A DNA stretch of 64,000 bases, taken from Anaerolineae bacterium. GTDB lineage: Bacteria > Chloroflexota > Anaerolineae > UBA4142 > SHND01. The notes under the pieces are model-generated. The model was not told the DNA's origin. It did not search any database and was given only the letters and a program-made list of their open reading frames with translations. Location of the stretch: NCBI GenBank assembly GCA_021463195.1, contig JAJTXZ010000007.1, forward strand, positions 1 through 64,000. Reading direction: 5' to 3'. Made by a program: the position numbers and the translations under genes. Below, piece after piece: positions 50,541-60,345 of this stretch. Position 1 is the stretch's first letter. Each line of letters opens with the position of its first letter.

Positions 50541-52658
50541 ATGACGAAACTAAAAAAGAAGCGCACATTAAACGGACGCATGAATCCGCCGAAAGCGCAA
50601 GACGCCGAATTGTACGTGAATCGCGAGTTGGCGCTGCTGTCATTTTTTTGGCGCGTGCTGGAAGAGGCGCAAGATGACACGAATCCGCTGTTGGAACGTT
50701 TGAAATTTCTCGCCATTGTCGGCTCGATTTTGGCAGAATTTTTTATGACGCGCGTTTCGGCGTTGAAACAACAAATCGAAGCGGGCATCGTCGAGCGTTC
50801 GGTGGACGGCTTGACGCCGATGGAACAGTTGGAATTGGCGCGTGAGGAGGCGCAGCGGCTCATGCGCGATTCGCGCGCTTGTTTATATGAATTGATGCCG
50901 CAGTTGGAACGCGCGGGCATTTACATTTGCGATTATAACGAACTCGACGACGCGCAGCGCGAGTATGCGCGTGAATATTTCGCGCGCGTCGTATTTCCTG
51001 TCCTGACGCCGCTAGCGTATGACCCCGCGCGCCCGTTTCCGCACATTTCCAACATGAGTCTGAATCTGGCTGTGATTATTCGCGATGGACGCGGGCGCGA
51101 ACGTTTTGCGCGCGTCAAGGTGCCGAATACACTGCCGCGTCTCGTGCCGGTTCCGCCGCCGCCCGACGCGCCCGCCAAGAGTCAATGTTTTGTCTGGCTT
51201 GACCAACTCATCACGCAGCATTTGGACACGCTGTTTCCCGGCATGCAAGTTGTGGACGCGCATCCGTTCCGCGTGACGCGCGATGCCGAGTATGTGATTC
51301 AAGAATTGGAAGCCGACGATTTGTTGGAAACGATTGAGCGCGGCGTGCGCCAGCGTCGTTTTGGCGAAGTGGTGCGGTTGACCATCAGTCCCGCTATGCC
51401 GGATAAAATCCGCGCGATTCTGGTGGATAATCTGAAACTTGAACCCGAAGATATTTATGTGCTGGAAGCGCCGCTGGGCATGAGCGATCTGTTTGGCGTG
51501 TACAGCATGATTGAACGCCCCGATTTAAAATATCCGCCGTTTGCGGCGCATTACCCGCGTCTGCTGGCAAACACCGATGATACCTTTGTGGCGGTGCGCC
51601 AGCGCGATATTTTATTGCATCATCCGTACGATTCATTCAAACCGGTGATCGAGTTTTTGCAAGAAGCCGCGCGCGATTCGCATGTGCTGGCTATTAAAAT
51701 GACGCTGTATCGGGTCGGCAAAAACGCGCCGGTGGTGCAAGCGCTGCTCGACGCGGTGCGTAACAGCAAACAGGTCACGGTGCTGGTGGAACTCAAAGCG
51801 CGGTTTGATGAAGAGAGCAATATCGAGTGGGCAAAACAACTTGAAGCCGAAGGCGTGCATGTGGTGTACGGTTTGCTTGGTCTGAAAACGCATTCTAAAA
51901 TCGCGTTGGTGGTGCGCGATGACGGCGACGAGATTCGGCGCTATTTGCATCTGGCGACGGGCAATTACAACGCGGTGACGGCGCAGCAATATACCGACAT
52001 CGGTTTGCTGACGTGCGATGAAGAGATGGGCGCGGACGCGTCGGACTTGTTCAATTATTTGACCGGCTATTCCGCCAAAACCGAATATCGTAAATTTTTG
52101 GTCGCGCCGCTCAATATGCGCGCGCATCTGGAAGCGTTGGTGGAGCGCGAAATCGAATGCGCGCGGCGCGGCGCGGCTGCGCACATTATCATGAAGATGA
52201 ATTCGCTCGTGGACCAAGAGATGATTCGGTTGTTTTATAAAGCGTCGCAGCAAGGCGTGAAGCTGGATTTGATTGTGCGCGGGATGTGCTGTCTGCGCCC
52301 CGGATTGCCCGGCGTCAGCGACAACATTCGCGTGTTGAGTATCGTCGGCCGTTTTTTGGAACACAGCCGCATCTATTATTTTCGCAACGACGGCGCGGAC
52401 GAGGTATATCTCGGCAGCGCGGATGTGCGCTCGCGCAATCTCGACCGTCGCGTCGAAATTTTATTTCCGATCGAAGACCAGCGACTTGTGCAGTATATTC
52501 GCGACGATATTTTAAAGGTGTATTTATCCGATAATGTCAAAGCGCGCGAAATGCATGCTGACGGTTCGTACACGCGCCGCCGCGCCGCCGCCGGTCAAGA
52601 ACGCATCAGCGCGCAAGAATGGCTGATTGCGTATCGCGGCAAAAATCATTCGCAGTAA
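50541..52658 (+). CDS. ppk1: Polyphosphate kinase 1
   Basis: The start at ATG 50541 follows GAGGA and gives 705 residues, the usual PPK1 length. Visible are the N-terminal YVNRELALLSFFWRVLEEA, HHPYDSFKPVIEF, AIKMTLYRVGKNAPVVQAL, LLGLKTHSKIALVVRDD with the expected autophosphorylated His, and GSADVRSRNLDRRVEILFPI. PPK1 makes polyphosphate reversibly from ATP at the membrane. It is divergent from the repeat-protein/RDD unit, with 182 bases between starts. No exopolyphosphatase gene is near. Confidence 0.96.
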   Translation: MTKLKKKRTLNGRMNPPKAQDAELYVNRELALLSFFWRVLEEAQDDTNPLLERLKFLAIVGSILAEFFMTRVSALKQQIEAGIVERSVDGLTPMEQLELAREEAQRLMRDSRACLYELMPQLERAGIYICDYNELDDAQREYAREYFARVVFPVLTPLAYDPARPFPHISNMSLNLAVIIRDGRGRERFARVKVPNTLPRLVPVPPPPDAPAKSQCFVWLDQLITQHLDTLFPGMQVVDAHPFRVTRDAEYVIQELEADDLLETIERGVRQRRFGEVVRLTISPAMPDKIRAILVDNLKLEPEDIYVLEAPLGMSDLFGVYSMIERPDLKYPPFAAHYPRLLANTDDTFVAVRQRDILLHHPYDSFKPVIEFLQEAARDSHVLAIKMTLYRVGKNAPVVQALLDAVRNSKQVTVLVELKARFDEESNIEWAKQLEAEGVHVVYGLLGLKTHSKIALVVRDDGDEIRRYLHLATGNYNAVTAQQYTDIGLLTCDEEMGADASDLFNYLTGYSAKTEYRKFLVAPLNMRAHLEALVEREIECARRGAAAHIIMKMNSLVDQEMIRLFYKASQQGVKLDLIVRGMCCLRPGLPGVSDNIRVLSIVGRFLEHSRIYYFRNDGADEVYLGSADVRSRNLDRRVEILFPIEDQRLVQYIRDDILKVYLSDNVKAREMHADGSYTRRRAAAGQERISAQEWLIAYRGKNHSQ

Positions 52659-52684
52659 AAAAAATCGCCGCGCCAATTTAAAAG

Positions 52685-52732
52685 AATAAAACGCCGCGCG
52701 CATTGACGCATGCGCGCACGGCGTTTTATTTT
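52685..52732. terminator. Bidirectional terminator after ppk1
   Basis: AATAAAACGCCG pairs with CGGCGTTTTATT, enclosing an inner CGCGCAT/ATGCGCG stem, and ends in T-rich sequence on both strands. It separates ppk1 from the convergent HXXEE gene. Confidence 0.85.
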
Positions 52733-52760
52733 GCGGTCGGACAGCGCGAGCTTGCGTATT

Positions 52761-53408
52761 TCACTTTTTTCGCGACGCGGGCGGCAGGCAGCGCGGTGGA
52801 AAGATGTACGGCGTGCGCTTATCTTTTTGCCAATCAATCATTTTGAAAATGCCAAGATAAGTCAGCGCCAAGCCCAACCCGATTCCGCCAAGCCAATCGA
52901 ACCACGCCGCCGTTTGATTTTGCCAGAGGAGCAAAAAGAAATACAGCGCGAGCGGCAAAAATAAAAGCAGCGCGGTCGCCATACCGGGGTTGTACACTGT
53001 TTTTCCTTTGAGATTAAAGAGGAACGTATGCGCGAGAACATTGCCGCATGAAACAAATATCGCCGCGATGCCCAGCCAAATGAATTGCGCGCCGAATACC
53101 GCCGCCAACCAATAGATCGCCCAGCCCAGCGCCACATTGATTAACAGCGCGCTGTTTGGGTTGAGCGGATAGCGGTCAGGCGCTTGACTCGCAAACATGA
53201 CCGTATTTATCATGCCGGGAAAATAGCCGGGATAGCGGTATTCTTCAAATTGATGCAAAAAGAGCGCGATGAGATTGAGCCAGAGGACAAGCGCCAAAGG
53301 ACTCGATGGCGTCACGCACAAATAAATACTCGACGCGAGCGCAAGCCCCAATCCAAGCTCGAACCAATGTTGACGCAGCCAGCTCATAATTTTATTCAGT
53401 CGAGTCAT
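52761..53408 (-). CDS. HXXEE-domain membrane protein
   Basis: The protein of 215 residues has about six membrane helices and the name-giving motif in FLHQFEEYRYPGYF, with further conserved polar residues in SCGNVLAHTFLFN. The HXXEE family is of unknown function; the His and Glu residues could hold a metal in the membrane. The gene follows the HAD gene on the same strand, separated by 110 bases that carry a 34-bp palindrome. Confidence 0.8.
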   Translation of the reverse strand: MTRLNKIMSWLRQHWFELGLGLALASSIYLCVTPSSPLALVLWLNLIALFLHQFEEYRYPGYFPGMINTVMFASQAPDRYPLNPNSALLINVALGWAIYWLAAVFGAQFIWLGIAAIFVSCGNVLAHTFLFNLKGKTVYNPGMATALLLFLPLALYFFLLLWQNQTAAWFDWLGGIGLGLALTYLGIFKMIDWQKDKRTPYIFPPRCLPPASRKK

Positions 53409-53467
53409 TGTATTCGATGGTCACAGCTCTAGTGATTACGCATATCTCGAAAACGTAGCGGACTTTC

Positions 53468-53501
53468 AGACCCTAAGGATTTTCGAAAACCCTTAGGGTC
53501 T
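53468..53501. repeat. 34-bp palindrome, AGACCC family, copy 3
   Basis: AGACCCTAAGG..CCTTAGGGTCT with one mismatch. Read in reverse, its flanks (CGGATTTCTAGACCC) match copy 1, and GTGATTAC/CGTAATCA lie at its outer ends. Confidence 0.85.
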
Positions 53502-53518
53502 AGAAATCCGCGTAATCA

Positions 53519-54223
53519 TCAGTCACAGCTATTGCGCGCGTAAAGAACTTGGCGCCCGCGCGCCGCCGCCAACAATTTCTCTGCATCGTATTCTAATAAA
53601 TCGCCGATGCGCTCCAGCGTCACATCGGCAGGCAGATAGCCCTCGATTTGTTTGACGTCATGCGCGTAATGGCCTTGCCGCACCCAAACGGTGGTGACGC
53701 GCGCGCCCCAGATTTTTTTTAACGCGTCCAAAATCCGCAGCTTGTCGTCAAACACCACATAATGATCGGCGGGAAAATGTTCTTCCACCGCGTCCGTTTC
53801 CAATTCTTTGTGAATAAAAATCAAGACGTTGCCGCCGAACGCTTCCCACAGCCCCGCGTTTTCGATTTTGAACGGTTGAAACACCACATCGCCGTCGGAC
53901 AGAACCGCGACGGCGCCGAATGGTTTGACATGTTCAATCGCGTCGAGCGAACCGGGGAACAGCCGATTGGCAAAATGATAATTCAAAAGATATAACGAAA
54001 CGTGCATGATTTCGGTGTGATGCGGATGCGCGAGCCGATACGATTGCAGCGCGCCTAAATAATCCGCGTAACCGAGTTCGCGGCGGAGTTGTTCAAAGAG
54101 GGCAAAATAAAGTTGCTGCGCGTCGGCGCCGATTTGTTGCGTGAGAAACTGATGCAAATCCATCGTCACGCGGTCGGTGTCGAGCAGCGTATTGTCAACG
54201 TCAAAGAGGAAAACGAGTCGCAT
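53519..54223 (-). CDS. HAD-family hydrolase
   Basis: The start at ATG 54223 gives 234 residues; a TTG 18 bases upstream is possible. HAD motifs are FDVDNTLLDTD (nucleophile and acid Asp), the Ser/Thr motif in AVLSDGD and the late DDK of VVFDDKLRILDAL. The long alpha-helical cap (about 20-90) suggests a phosphatase acting on a small phosphorylated metabolite. It follows phosphoglucomutase by 23 bases, so a sugar phosphate is a reasonable guess only. Confidence 0.85.
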   Translation of the reverse strand: MRLVFLFDVDNTLLDTDRVTMDLHQFLTQQIGADAQQLYFALFEQLRRELGYADYLGALQSYRLAHPHHTEIMHVSLYLLNYHFANRLFPGSLDAIEHVKPFGAVAVLSDGDVVFQPFKIENAGLWEAFGGNVLIFIHKELETDAVEEHFPADHYVVFDDKLRILDALKKIWGARVTTVWVRQGHYAHDVKQIEGYLPADVTLERIGDLLEYDAEKLLAAARGRQVLYARNSCD

Positions 54224-54246
54224 TGTCGTGTTTAGACGCAAGCGCG

Positions 54247-55890
54247 CTATTTCGTTAACGCGCGCGCGACAATCGTTTGCGCTTGTTCCACAATCGCTTG
54301 CAAATGTTGCGCGCTGATAAAGCTCTCGGCGTAAATTTTATAAATGTCTTCGGTGCCCGACGGACGCGCGGCGAACCAACCGTGTTCCGTCACCACCTTT
54401 AATCCGCCAATCGGTTCATTATCGCCCGGCGCGCGCGTCAATTTCGCCAAAATTTTTTCGCCTGCCAATTCCGTCGCGCTGACATCCGTGGGCGCTAATT
54501 TGGCGAGTTTCGCTTTTTGCGCCGCGTTCGCGGGCGCGTCCTGCCGCGTATAATAGGGCGCGCCGAAACGCGCGGTCATGCTCTGATAATGTTCGCCGGG
54601 GTCGCGTCCCGTCACCGCGGTAATTTCCGCCGCGAGCAAGCCGAGCAGCGGACCGTCCTTGTCTGTCGTCCACACCGTGCCGTCGCGCCGCAAAAAACTC
54701 GCGCCCGCGCTTTCTTCGCCGCCGAAACAAAAGGAACTGTCAAACAAGCCCGGCGCGAGATATTTGAAACCCACCGGCGTTTCGACGAGTTTGCGATTCA
54801 ATGCGCCGACAACGCGGTCAATCATGCTGCTGCTCACGAGCGTTTTGCCGACGCCGGAGGTCGCGCGCCACTGCGGCCGATGTGTCAACAAATATTCAAT
54901 CGCCACCGCCAGATAATGATTTGGATTCATCAAACCGCTTGAACGCGTGACGATGCCGTGGCGATCGGCGTCGGGATCATTGCCCCACGCAATATCAAAA
55001 TCATCTTTTAATTTGACGAGCCCCGCCATGGCGTACGGACTGGAACAATCCATGCGAATTTTGCCATCGTGGTCAACGGTCATAAAGGCAAAGGTCGCGT
55101 CCAGTTTTGGATTGGTGACGGTCAGATGCAAACCATATTTTTCCGCAATCGGCTGCCAATACGCTAGCGCTGCGCCGCCCAATGGGTCCACGCCGATTTT
55201 GATGCCGCTCGCGCGCACCGCATCGAAATCAATCACGTTCGCCAAATCGTCCACATAGCCCACAACGTAATCTTGCGTGTGCGTGGTCGACGCGCGCCGC
55301 GCCGTTTCGTACGCGACGCGTTTCACGCCTGCGTTGCCGCCGCGCAGCAATTCATTCGCGCGATTTTGAATCCATTGCGTCGTCGCGCTGTCGGCGGGCC
55401 CGCCTTCGGGCGGATTGTATTTAAAGCCGCCATCGCGCGGCGGATTGTGCGATGGCGTAATCACGATTCCGTCCGCGCACGCGCGCGGATGTTTGCGATT
55501 CCATGCCAAAATCGCGCGCGAAATCGCCGGCGTCGGCGTGAATCCTTCCGCGCTTTGAATTACCGTTTCGACGCCGTTCGCCGCTAGAACCTGAAGCGCG
55601 GTGTGTTCCGCAGGCGTGGATACGGCGTGCGTATCTTTGCCCATAAACAGCGGACCCGAAAAATTTTTTGTCTTGCGAAAATCGCAAATCGCTTGGGTAA
55701 TCGCCAAGATATGCGCTTGATTAAAATTACCGTCCAAGGGCGAGCCGCGGTGCCCGCTGGTGCCAAACGCGACGCGCTGCGCGGGATTGTTGGGGTCGGG
55801 TTTGAGTTCGAAATACGCGCGCTCCAACGCCGCGAGATCAATCAAAAGGTTTGGCGGCGCAGGTTTCCCGGCAAGTGGAGAAAGGGTCAT
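54247..55890 (-). CDS. pgm: Phosphoglucomutase (alpha-D-glucose type)
   Basis: The start at ATG 55890 behind GAGG gives 547 residues, the normal length of this group. Motifs: [16 protein letters not shown], the catalytic serine loop [20 protein letters not shown], metal loop [12 protein letters not shown], sugar loop [11 protein letters not shown] and phosphate loop [13 protein letters not shown]. It interconverts glucose 1-phosphate and glucose 6-phosphate in glycogen or cell-wall precursor metabolism. Confidence 0.96.
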   Translation of the reverse strand: MTLSPLAGKPAPPNLLIDLAALERAYFELKPDPNNPAQRVAFGTSGHRGSPLDGNFNQAHILAITQAICDFRKTKNFSGPLFMGKDTHAVSTPAEHTALQVLAANGVETVIQSAEGFTPTPAISRAILAWNRKHPRACADGIVITPSHNPPRDGGFKYNPPEGGPADSATTQWIQNRANELLRGGNAGVKRVAYETARRASTTHTQDYVVGYVDDLANVIDFDAVRASGIKIGVDPLGGAALAYWQPIAEKYGLHLTVTNPKLDATFAFMTVDHDGKIRMDCSSPYAMAGLVKLKDDFDIAWGNDPDADRHGIVTRSSGLMNPNHYLAVAIEYLLTHRPQWRATSGVGKTLVSSSMIDRVVGALNRKLVETPVGFKYLAPGLFDSSFCFGGEESAGASFLRRDGTVWTTDKDGPLLGLLAAEITAVTGRDPGEHYQSMTARFGAPYYTRQDAPANAAQKAKLAKLAPTDVSATELAGEKILAKLTRAPGDNEPIGGLKVVTEHGWFAARPSGTEDIYKIYAESFISAQHLQAIVEQAQTIVARALTK

Positions 55891-55933
55891 GGCATATACC
55901 TCAAGAAAAAAGCGCAAGCTGTCGCGCGCGAGT

Positions 55934-56647
55934 TTAAAGCGGCGCGCCGAGCCAGACGCCCAACGCATAGCGCCCCAATGCCAGCGCATTCAACAGCAGC
56001 AGCGCAATCAGTCCGCCCGCCGCGAAACGCGGCAACAAATCGCGCGGCTGGGTTGCGGCGCGAAAAAAACTTGCGGCGAGCGCCGTCCAGATACTCGCGT
56101 TCAATCCCAGAATCGCGACGAGCATCAGCGCGCTGAGCGGATACAGCAGCCATTCCATTTGGCTGTTGATGAGAACGACGAGTCCCAGCGCGAGCGCGCA
56201 CAAAAACAAAAAATCCGCGACGTTTTCAAAAAGCGGCTTGGAACGCGGTTCGCGATATAAATTGCTGTTGAGCATCGCGAATAATAAACTGCCGAGCGAG
56301 ACACCCATTAGCGCGCCGGTGAGCAAACGCAGCAAGTTTTGCGGTTCGTACAAAAACGGTTGACCCCGCAGTTCGGACGCGAACGAATTCACGCCGTCGC
56401 CTGCCCACAAAAAAAAGAAAATAATCAGCGCGACCAGATACGGCGTTTTAGGCAGCTGCGCCGCGCGCGGTTTGCGGACCGCCAAATACACGAGCGTCAA
56501 CAATCCGCCGAGATACATGCCGGAGCAGCGCGCGCATAAACACAATGGCGTCCCCGCGATAAAGTACGAATGCGAATCCCATTGATGACATACCGCCGAC
56601 CCGAACCAATTCGCCGCGCTCAATAACCAATCCATCGCGTTATTCAT
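55934..56647 (-). CDS. DUF2085 membrane protein
   Basis: The protein of 237 residues has about six membrane helices. The N-terminal Cys/His cluster ([12 protein letters not shown], then [13 protein letters not shown]) is the DUF2085 signature. The family is uncharacterised; the cysteines suggest a metal or redox centre near the membrane surface. It is upstream of pgm on the same strand with 43 bases between, probably one unit. Confidence 0.82.
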   Translation of the reverse strand: MNNAMDWLLSAANWFGSAVCHQWDSHSYFIAGTPLCLCARCSGMYLGGLLTLVYLAVRKPRAAQLPKTPYLVALIIFFFLWAGDGVNSFASELRGQPFLYEPQNLLRLLTGALMGVSLGSLLFAMLNSNLYREPRSKPLFENVADFLFLCALALGLVVLINSQMEWLLYPLSALMLVAILGLNASIWTALAASFFRAATQPRDLLPRFAAGGLIALLLLNALALGRYALGVWLGAPL

Positions 56648-56699
56648 TCATCCATTATACAAAAGAATTGGCGCGCGCCGCGCCGAAAGCTTGACGCGT

Positions 56700-57029
56700 T
56701 CACATGTAATCGCCTTCAAAAAACCATGTCGCATACGGCAATTCCACCGCGCCGCCGCCGCTCGGATTATTTTCGTTGATTACGCGCCCGTCGCGCAGCT
56801 CAAATTGTTTGATTTCGACGACGAGCGTCAAATCATTGATCGCGTCAATGATAACTTTGCCTTCGGTGTACACTTTGGGCAAAATCCGCAGCTGCGTTCG
56901 CGTTGCGCCATTCTCAAACACAAATTCCATTCCTTGTTTGGTCAAATGCGCGATTTGGAGTTTTGCGCCTTGCGCCAAGCCGACGAGTTGCCCGAATTGC
57001 AAGGCGAGTTGATTGTAATCGGTTTTCAC
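56700..57029 (-). CDS. Conserved-looking small protein of unknown function
   Basis: The protein of 109 residues starts at GTG 57029 with GGGAG upstream. It has a helix (YNQLALQFGQLVGLAQGAKL) followed by predicted beta strands and a hydrophilic tail. I recognise no family or catalytic motif. It lies 24 bases downstream of the MFS gene on the same strand and is probably co-expressed. Confidence 0.6.
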   Translation of the reverse strand: MKTDYNQLALQFGQLVGLAQGAKLQIAHLTKQGMEFVFENGATRTQLRILPKVYTEGKVIIDAINDLTLVVEIKQFELRDGRVINENNPSGGGAVELPYATWFFEGDYM

Positions 57030-57053
57030 GCTATTTTTCTCCCTGACCTATTT

Positions 57054-58307
57054 TTACGCGGCGGCCTGCGCCAGCGCGCGCACGCGTCGCAAAACATAAC
57101 CAAACAGCGCGAGCGCTAACGTAATTCCCGCGAGAGCGATGCCGACATAGCCGATTTGTTCAAAGAAAAAACCGCCGAGCAGACTGCCGGTCGCGGCGAC
57201 GAGTCCGACCAACAAATCATTCGACCCTTGAATATGTCCGCGTTCGTTGACGCGAATGGAATCAGTCAACAGCGACGAGCCCGCGACATAGCAAAAATTC
57301 CAACCCGCGCCCAAGACAAAAAGCGCGAATGCCAGACGCGGCGTTTCGTTCGCAAAGGGCGCGAGCAGACACGCCATAATCAATAACGCCGCGCCCAGCA
57401 AAATAGTTTTCGCGTGCCCAACGCGGTCGGCGATGCGTCCGGTAAAAAATGAGGTGAGATACATGCCGGTGACATGCGCCGCAATCACGATGGAAACATC
57501 GTCGAGCGTATGATGCAAATGTTCTGTCATGTGCAGCGGCGTCATGACCATCACAGTCGTCATGACCACTTGGCCCAAAATCATCGCGGCGACGGCGGTT
57601 TGCGTCTTGGTTCCGCGCAGCGCTTGGCGAAAAGAGCGCGCGGGCAATTCGTCCGTCGCGTCTTTGGGCGCGGCGATTGCCAGCGCGCGCGCAATGTCGC
57701 GCGGGTCGGGCCGCAGCAAAGTGAAAAGCAGGAGACTGCCTAACGCAAAGATGAATGTGCCAATCAAATATGGGCCTGCCAACGTGTCCAAACCGAGCAG
57801 CGTCGCAAAATGGCTGGCGGGACTGACCGCGAGCGGACCTAGAATGCCGCCCGCGGCGCCGCCAAGCACGACCCAACTCACTGCGCGCGCGCGCTGTTCC
57901 TGCGTCACCATATCCGCGGCGGCAAAGCGCCCTTGATCGAGCGCGCCGCGCGAAATGCCCATGAACGCGTGCGCGAAAAATAACGCGAACGGCGCAAACG
58001 CGATGAATGCCAATACGCCGAGCCCCGCGCCAAGCACGCCCACCAAAAAGCCGAGAGTCAGACCCGTGCGGCGTCCAAAGCGGTCCATCAATTTTCCGGC
58101 GGGAAAGGCGCCAAGCGCGGTGCCCAATACATACATTGTCGTTGGCGCTCCGGCAAAACTGGTCGAACCGGTCAGATGCGCTGCCGCAATCGAACCAACC
58201 GTAACCGCGGCGGTCATGCCCAGCGACGCGATACTTTGGCCTGCAAAGAGAACAGTGGTCAAGCGGCGAATAATGTTTGGCGCGGGGAGAACAAGAGAGC
58301 TCGACAT
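57054..58307 (-). CDS. Major facilitator superfamily transporter
   Basis: The start at ATG 58307 behind AAGGAAATTC gives 417 residues with about twelve membrane helices. MFS motif A occurs in GKLMDRFGRRTGLTLGF and again in the second half (GRIADRVGHAKTI), and the drug-export-like GGAAGGILGPLAV is present. A proton-coupled drug or metabolite exporter is likely; the substrate is unknown. Confidence 0.88.
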   Translation of the reverse strand: MSSSLVLPAPNIIRRLTTVLFAGQSIASLGMTAAVTVGSIAAAHLTGSTSFAGAPTTMYVLGTALGAFPAGKLMDRFGRRTGLTLGFLVGVLGAGLGVLAFIAFAPFALFFAHAFMGISRGALDQGRFAAADMVTQEQRARAVSWVVLGGAAGGILGPLAVSPASHFATLLGLDTLAGPYLIGTFIFALGSLLLFTLLRPDPRDIARALAIAAPKDATDELPARSFRQALRGTKTQTAVAAMILGQVVMTTVMVMTPLHMTEHLHHTLDDVSIVIAAHVTGMYLTSFFTGRIADRVGHAKTILLGAALLIMACLLAPFANETPRLAFALFVLGAGWNFCYVAGSSLLTDSIRVNERGHIQGSNDLLVGLVAATGSLLGGFFFEQIGYVGIALAGITLALALFGYVLRRVRALAQAAA

Positions 58308-58370
58308 GAATTTCCTTAAAGAGAATGTTCGGATTGTATCGCCATGTATCAGGCGCGTCAATCAGCGCAG

Positions 58371-58424
58371 GCGAATTTAATTCGCGTCAACAAAAGCGTG
58401 AAACGTCTCTGCAGACGTTTTCGC
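58371..58424 (+). repeat. Dispersed intergenic repeat, partial copy C1
   Basis: GCGAATTTAATTCGCGTCAA followed by the GAAACGTCTCTGCAGACGTTTTCGC stem region. It repeats the beginning of copy C2, 80 bases away, almost base for base. Confidence 0.8.
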
Positions 58425-58450
58425 GCATTTCACCTTTGGGGTCAGTTTGC

Positions 58451-58600
58451 GGGCGAATTTAATTCGCGTCAACAAAAGCGCGAAACGTCTCTGCAGACGT
58501 TTTCGCATGCCGGTCTGCGCTTGCGAATGCGCTTGATTCGCCGCAGACTGACGTTCTCGTTGCCGCGTTTTCCAAACGCTTGTCGGACTCACCCTCCAAG
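58451..58600 (+). repeat. Dispersed intergenic repeat, copy C2
   Basis: The gap 58308-58704 is filled by this repeat and C1. C2 has all landmarks of copies A and B: GCGAAT..ATTCGC, CAACAAAAGCGCGAAACG, ACGTCTCTGCAGACGT, GCGCTTGCGAATGCGCTTGA, TTCGCCGCAGACT and TTTCCAAACGCTT. Confidence 0.85.
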
Positions 58601-58704
58601 TAAATTGCGTCCAATGACGCATGACGCGAAAATGCTTGACAAGCTCCGCAAAGAGAGGCATAGTATAACTATCCGCGAAAATTAGAAAAACTACGCCCCA
58701 AAAA

Positions 58705-60339
58705 ATGCCTGTTTCCGCAAAACATTTAAAGCGCTTTGCTTTTTTTAGCGCCGTGCCTGCGACCGCGCTCAAGCGTCTGGCTGCGAATGCGACGCGCCTG
58801 ACGCTCGAGCCGAACGCGTGGGTCTTTTATCAAGGCGACCCCGGCGACGCGTTTTATATGCTCGAGGCAGGCGAGGTGGAGATTTTCGGCGCGACGGATG
58901 AAACGCAGTTGAATCTTTTGCGCGCGGGAGAATGGTTTGGCGATTTTGCGTTGTTGGACAACGCGCCGCGTTCGGCGTCCGTGCGGACGCGCGCTCATAC
59001 GCGTTTGATTGTCATGTCGCGCGCGGATTTTCTCTGGCTCGTGACGACTTATCCCATCGTTTTGTATGTCCTCGCCACGAGCAGCCATCGCCAGCTGTTG
59101 GAGCGTGACCGCGCTTATCTCGCCGAAGTGGAAGCGCGCGCGCGCCAATTGGAAGAGCTCTATTTTACCGCGCTGGATATTACGCGACACCTTGACCGCG
59201 ATCGCGCGTTGGAAGCAATCCGCGCGCGCGCGGTGGAATTGCTTCATAGCGCCGGCGGCGACCTCTTTTTGTTTGATATCGCAACCAAACGCTTGGTGAC
59301 GCAATCATCCACGCTGCCCAAACGGCCTAATTTTCGCCACGGTGAATCGTGCGCGGACATCGCTTTTGCGACCGGCGCGACGCGTGTGGGAAAGCCGACG
59401 CGCCGCGTGCCGCGTCACGAATTGGCGGCGCCGATTCAGTTGACCGAACTGGATGGCAAGGAACGGCAACTGGGCGCGTTGCGCGTTTATCGCGAGACGA
59501 ATGGCTTGCCATACACCGATGCGGATGGCAAGCTGCTCGAATTGTTTGCGAGTCAAGCCGCCATCGTCATTGAAAATGCCGCCTTGATTCAAGCGCGCGT
59601 GCTGCGGGGGCAGCTGGAAAATGAGCTGCAAAATGCGCGGCGCGTGCAGCGACAATTAATTCCGCTGGCGCCGCCGCGGCTGCGCGGTTATCAAGTGGCG
59701 GCGTTGTGGCATCCCGCCAAAGAGGTCAGCGGCGATTATTATGATTTTATTTCGCTGACGGATGGGCGGGCGGCGTTTGTGATTGCGGATGTGGCAGGCA
59801 AAGGTCTCGACGCCGCAATGTTTATGGCGAACGCGCGCGCTACCCTGCGCGCCAGCGCGGCGGCTGGCGATGACCCTGCCGATATTATCGCGCGCGTCAA
59901 TGTGACACTTGCCCAAGACGCGCTCATTGGCATGTTCGTGACCGCGTTCTTTGGAATTCTGGAACCGTCCAGCGGCGTTTTCACGTACTGCAACGCCGGA
60001 CATAATCTGCCGTTGGTTTGGCGCGCGCGCGCGCGCCAACTTGAGCTGTTGGCGGGAGGCAATCTGGCGCTTGCGATCGCGGCGGATTATTCGTACAAGA
60101 CCTCCGCGCTCGTTTTGGAACGCGGCGATTTGTTGCTCTTGTATACGGATGGCGTGACCGAAGCGATGGACGCGCGGGGACAACTTTTTGAAATGGAACG
60201 CTTGCAAGCCGCGCTTTGCGAGAACGCGCCCGACAGCGCGCGAAAAGTGATACGCCAGATTGACGCGCGCGTGCGCGCCTTTACCGGCGCAGTTCCGCAG
60301 AGCGATGATATTACGGTTGTCGCTTTGCGCCGCACGTAA
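58705..60339 (+). CDS. cNMP-binding + GAF + SpoIIE-type PP2C phosphatase
   Basis: The protein of 544 residues has three domains. Residues 5-115 form a cyclic-nucleotide-binding fold (FYQGDPGDAFYMLEAGEVEI, then GEWFGDFALLDNAPRSASV). Residues about 160-300 form a GAF domain. Residues about 325-544 form a SpoIIE-type phosphatase with metal-binding Asp in GDYYDF, ADVAGKGLDAAMFM and SDDITVVAL. It probably dephosphorylates an anti-sigma-factor antagonist or similar regulator in response to a ligand. The VWA gene follows by six bases. Confidence 0.92.
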   Translation: MPVSAKHLKRFAFFSAVPATALKRLAANATRLTLEPNAWVFYQGDPGDAFYMLEAGEVEIFGATDETQLNLLRAGEWFGDFALLDNAPRSASVRTRAHTRLIVMSRADFLWLVTTYPIVLYVLATSSHRQLLERDRAYLAEVEARARQLEELYFTALDITRHLDRDRALEAIRARAVELLHSAGGDLFLFDIATKRLVTQSSTLPKRPNFRHGESCADIAFATGATRVGKPTRRVPRHELAAPIQLTELDGKERQLGALRVYRETNGLPYTDADGKLLELFASQAAIVIENAALIQARVLRGQLENELQNARRVQRQLIPLAPPRLRGYQVAALWHPAKEVSGDYYDFISLTDGRAAFVIADVAGKGLDAAMFMANARATLRASAAAGDDPADIIARVNVTLAQDALIGMFVTAFFGILEPSSGVFTYCNAGHNLPLVWRARARQLELLAGGNLALAIAADYSYKTSALVLERGDLLLLYTDGVTEAMDARGQLFEMERLQAALCENAPDSARKVIRQIDARVRAFTGAVPQSDDITVVALRRT

Positions 60340-60345
60340 CTGCGT

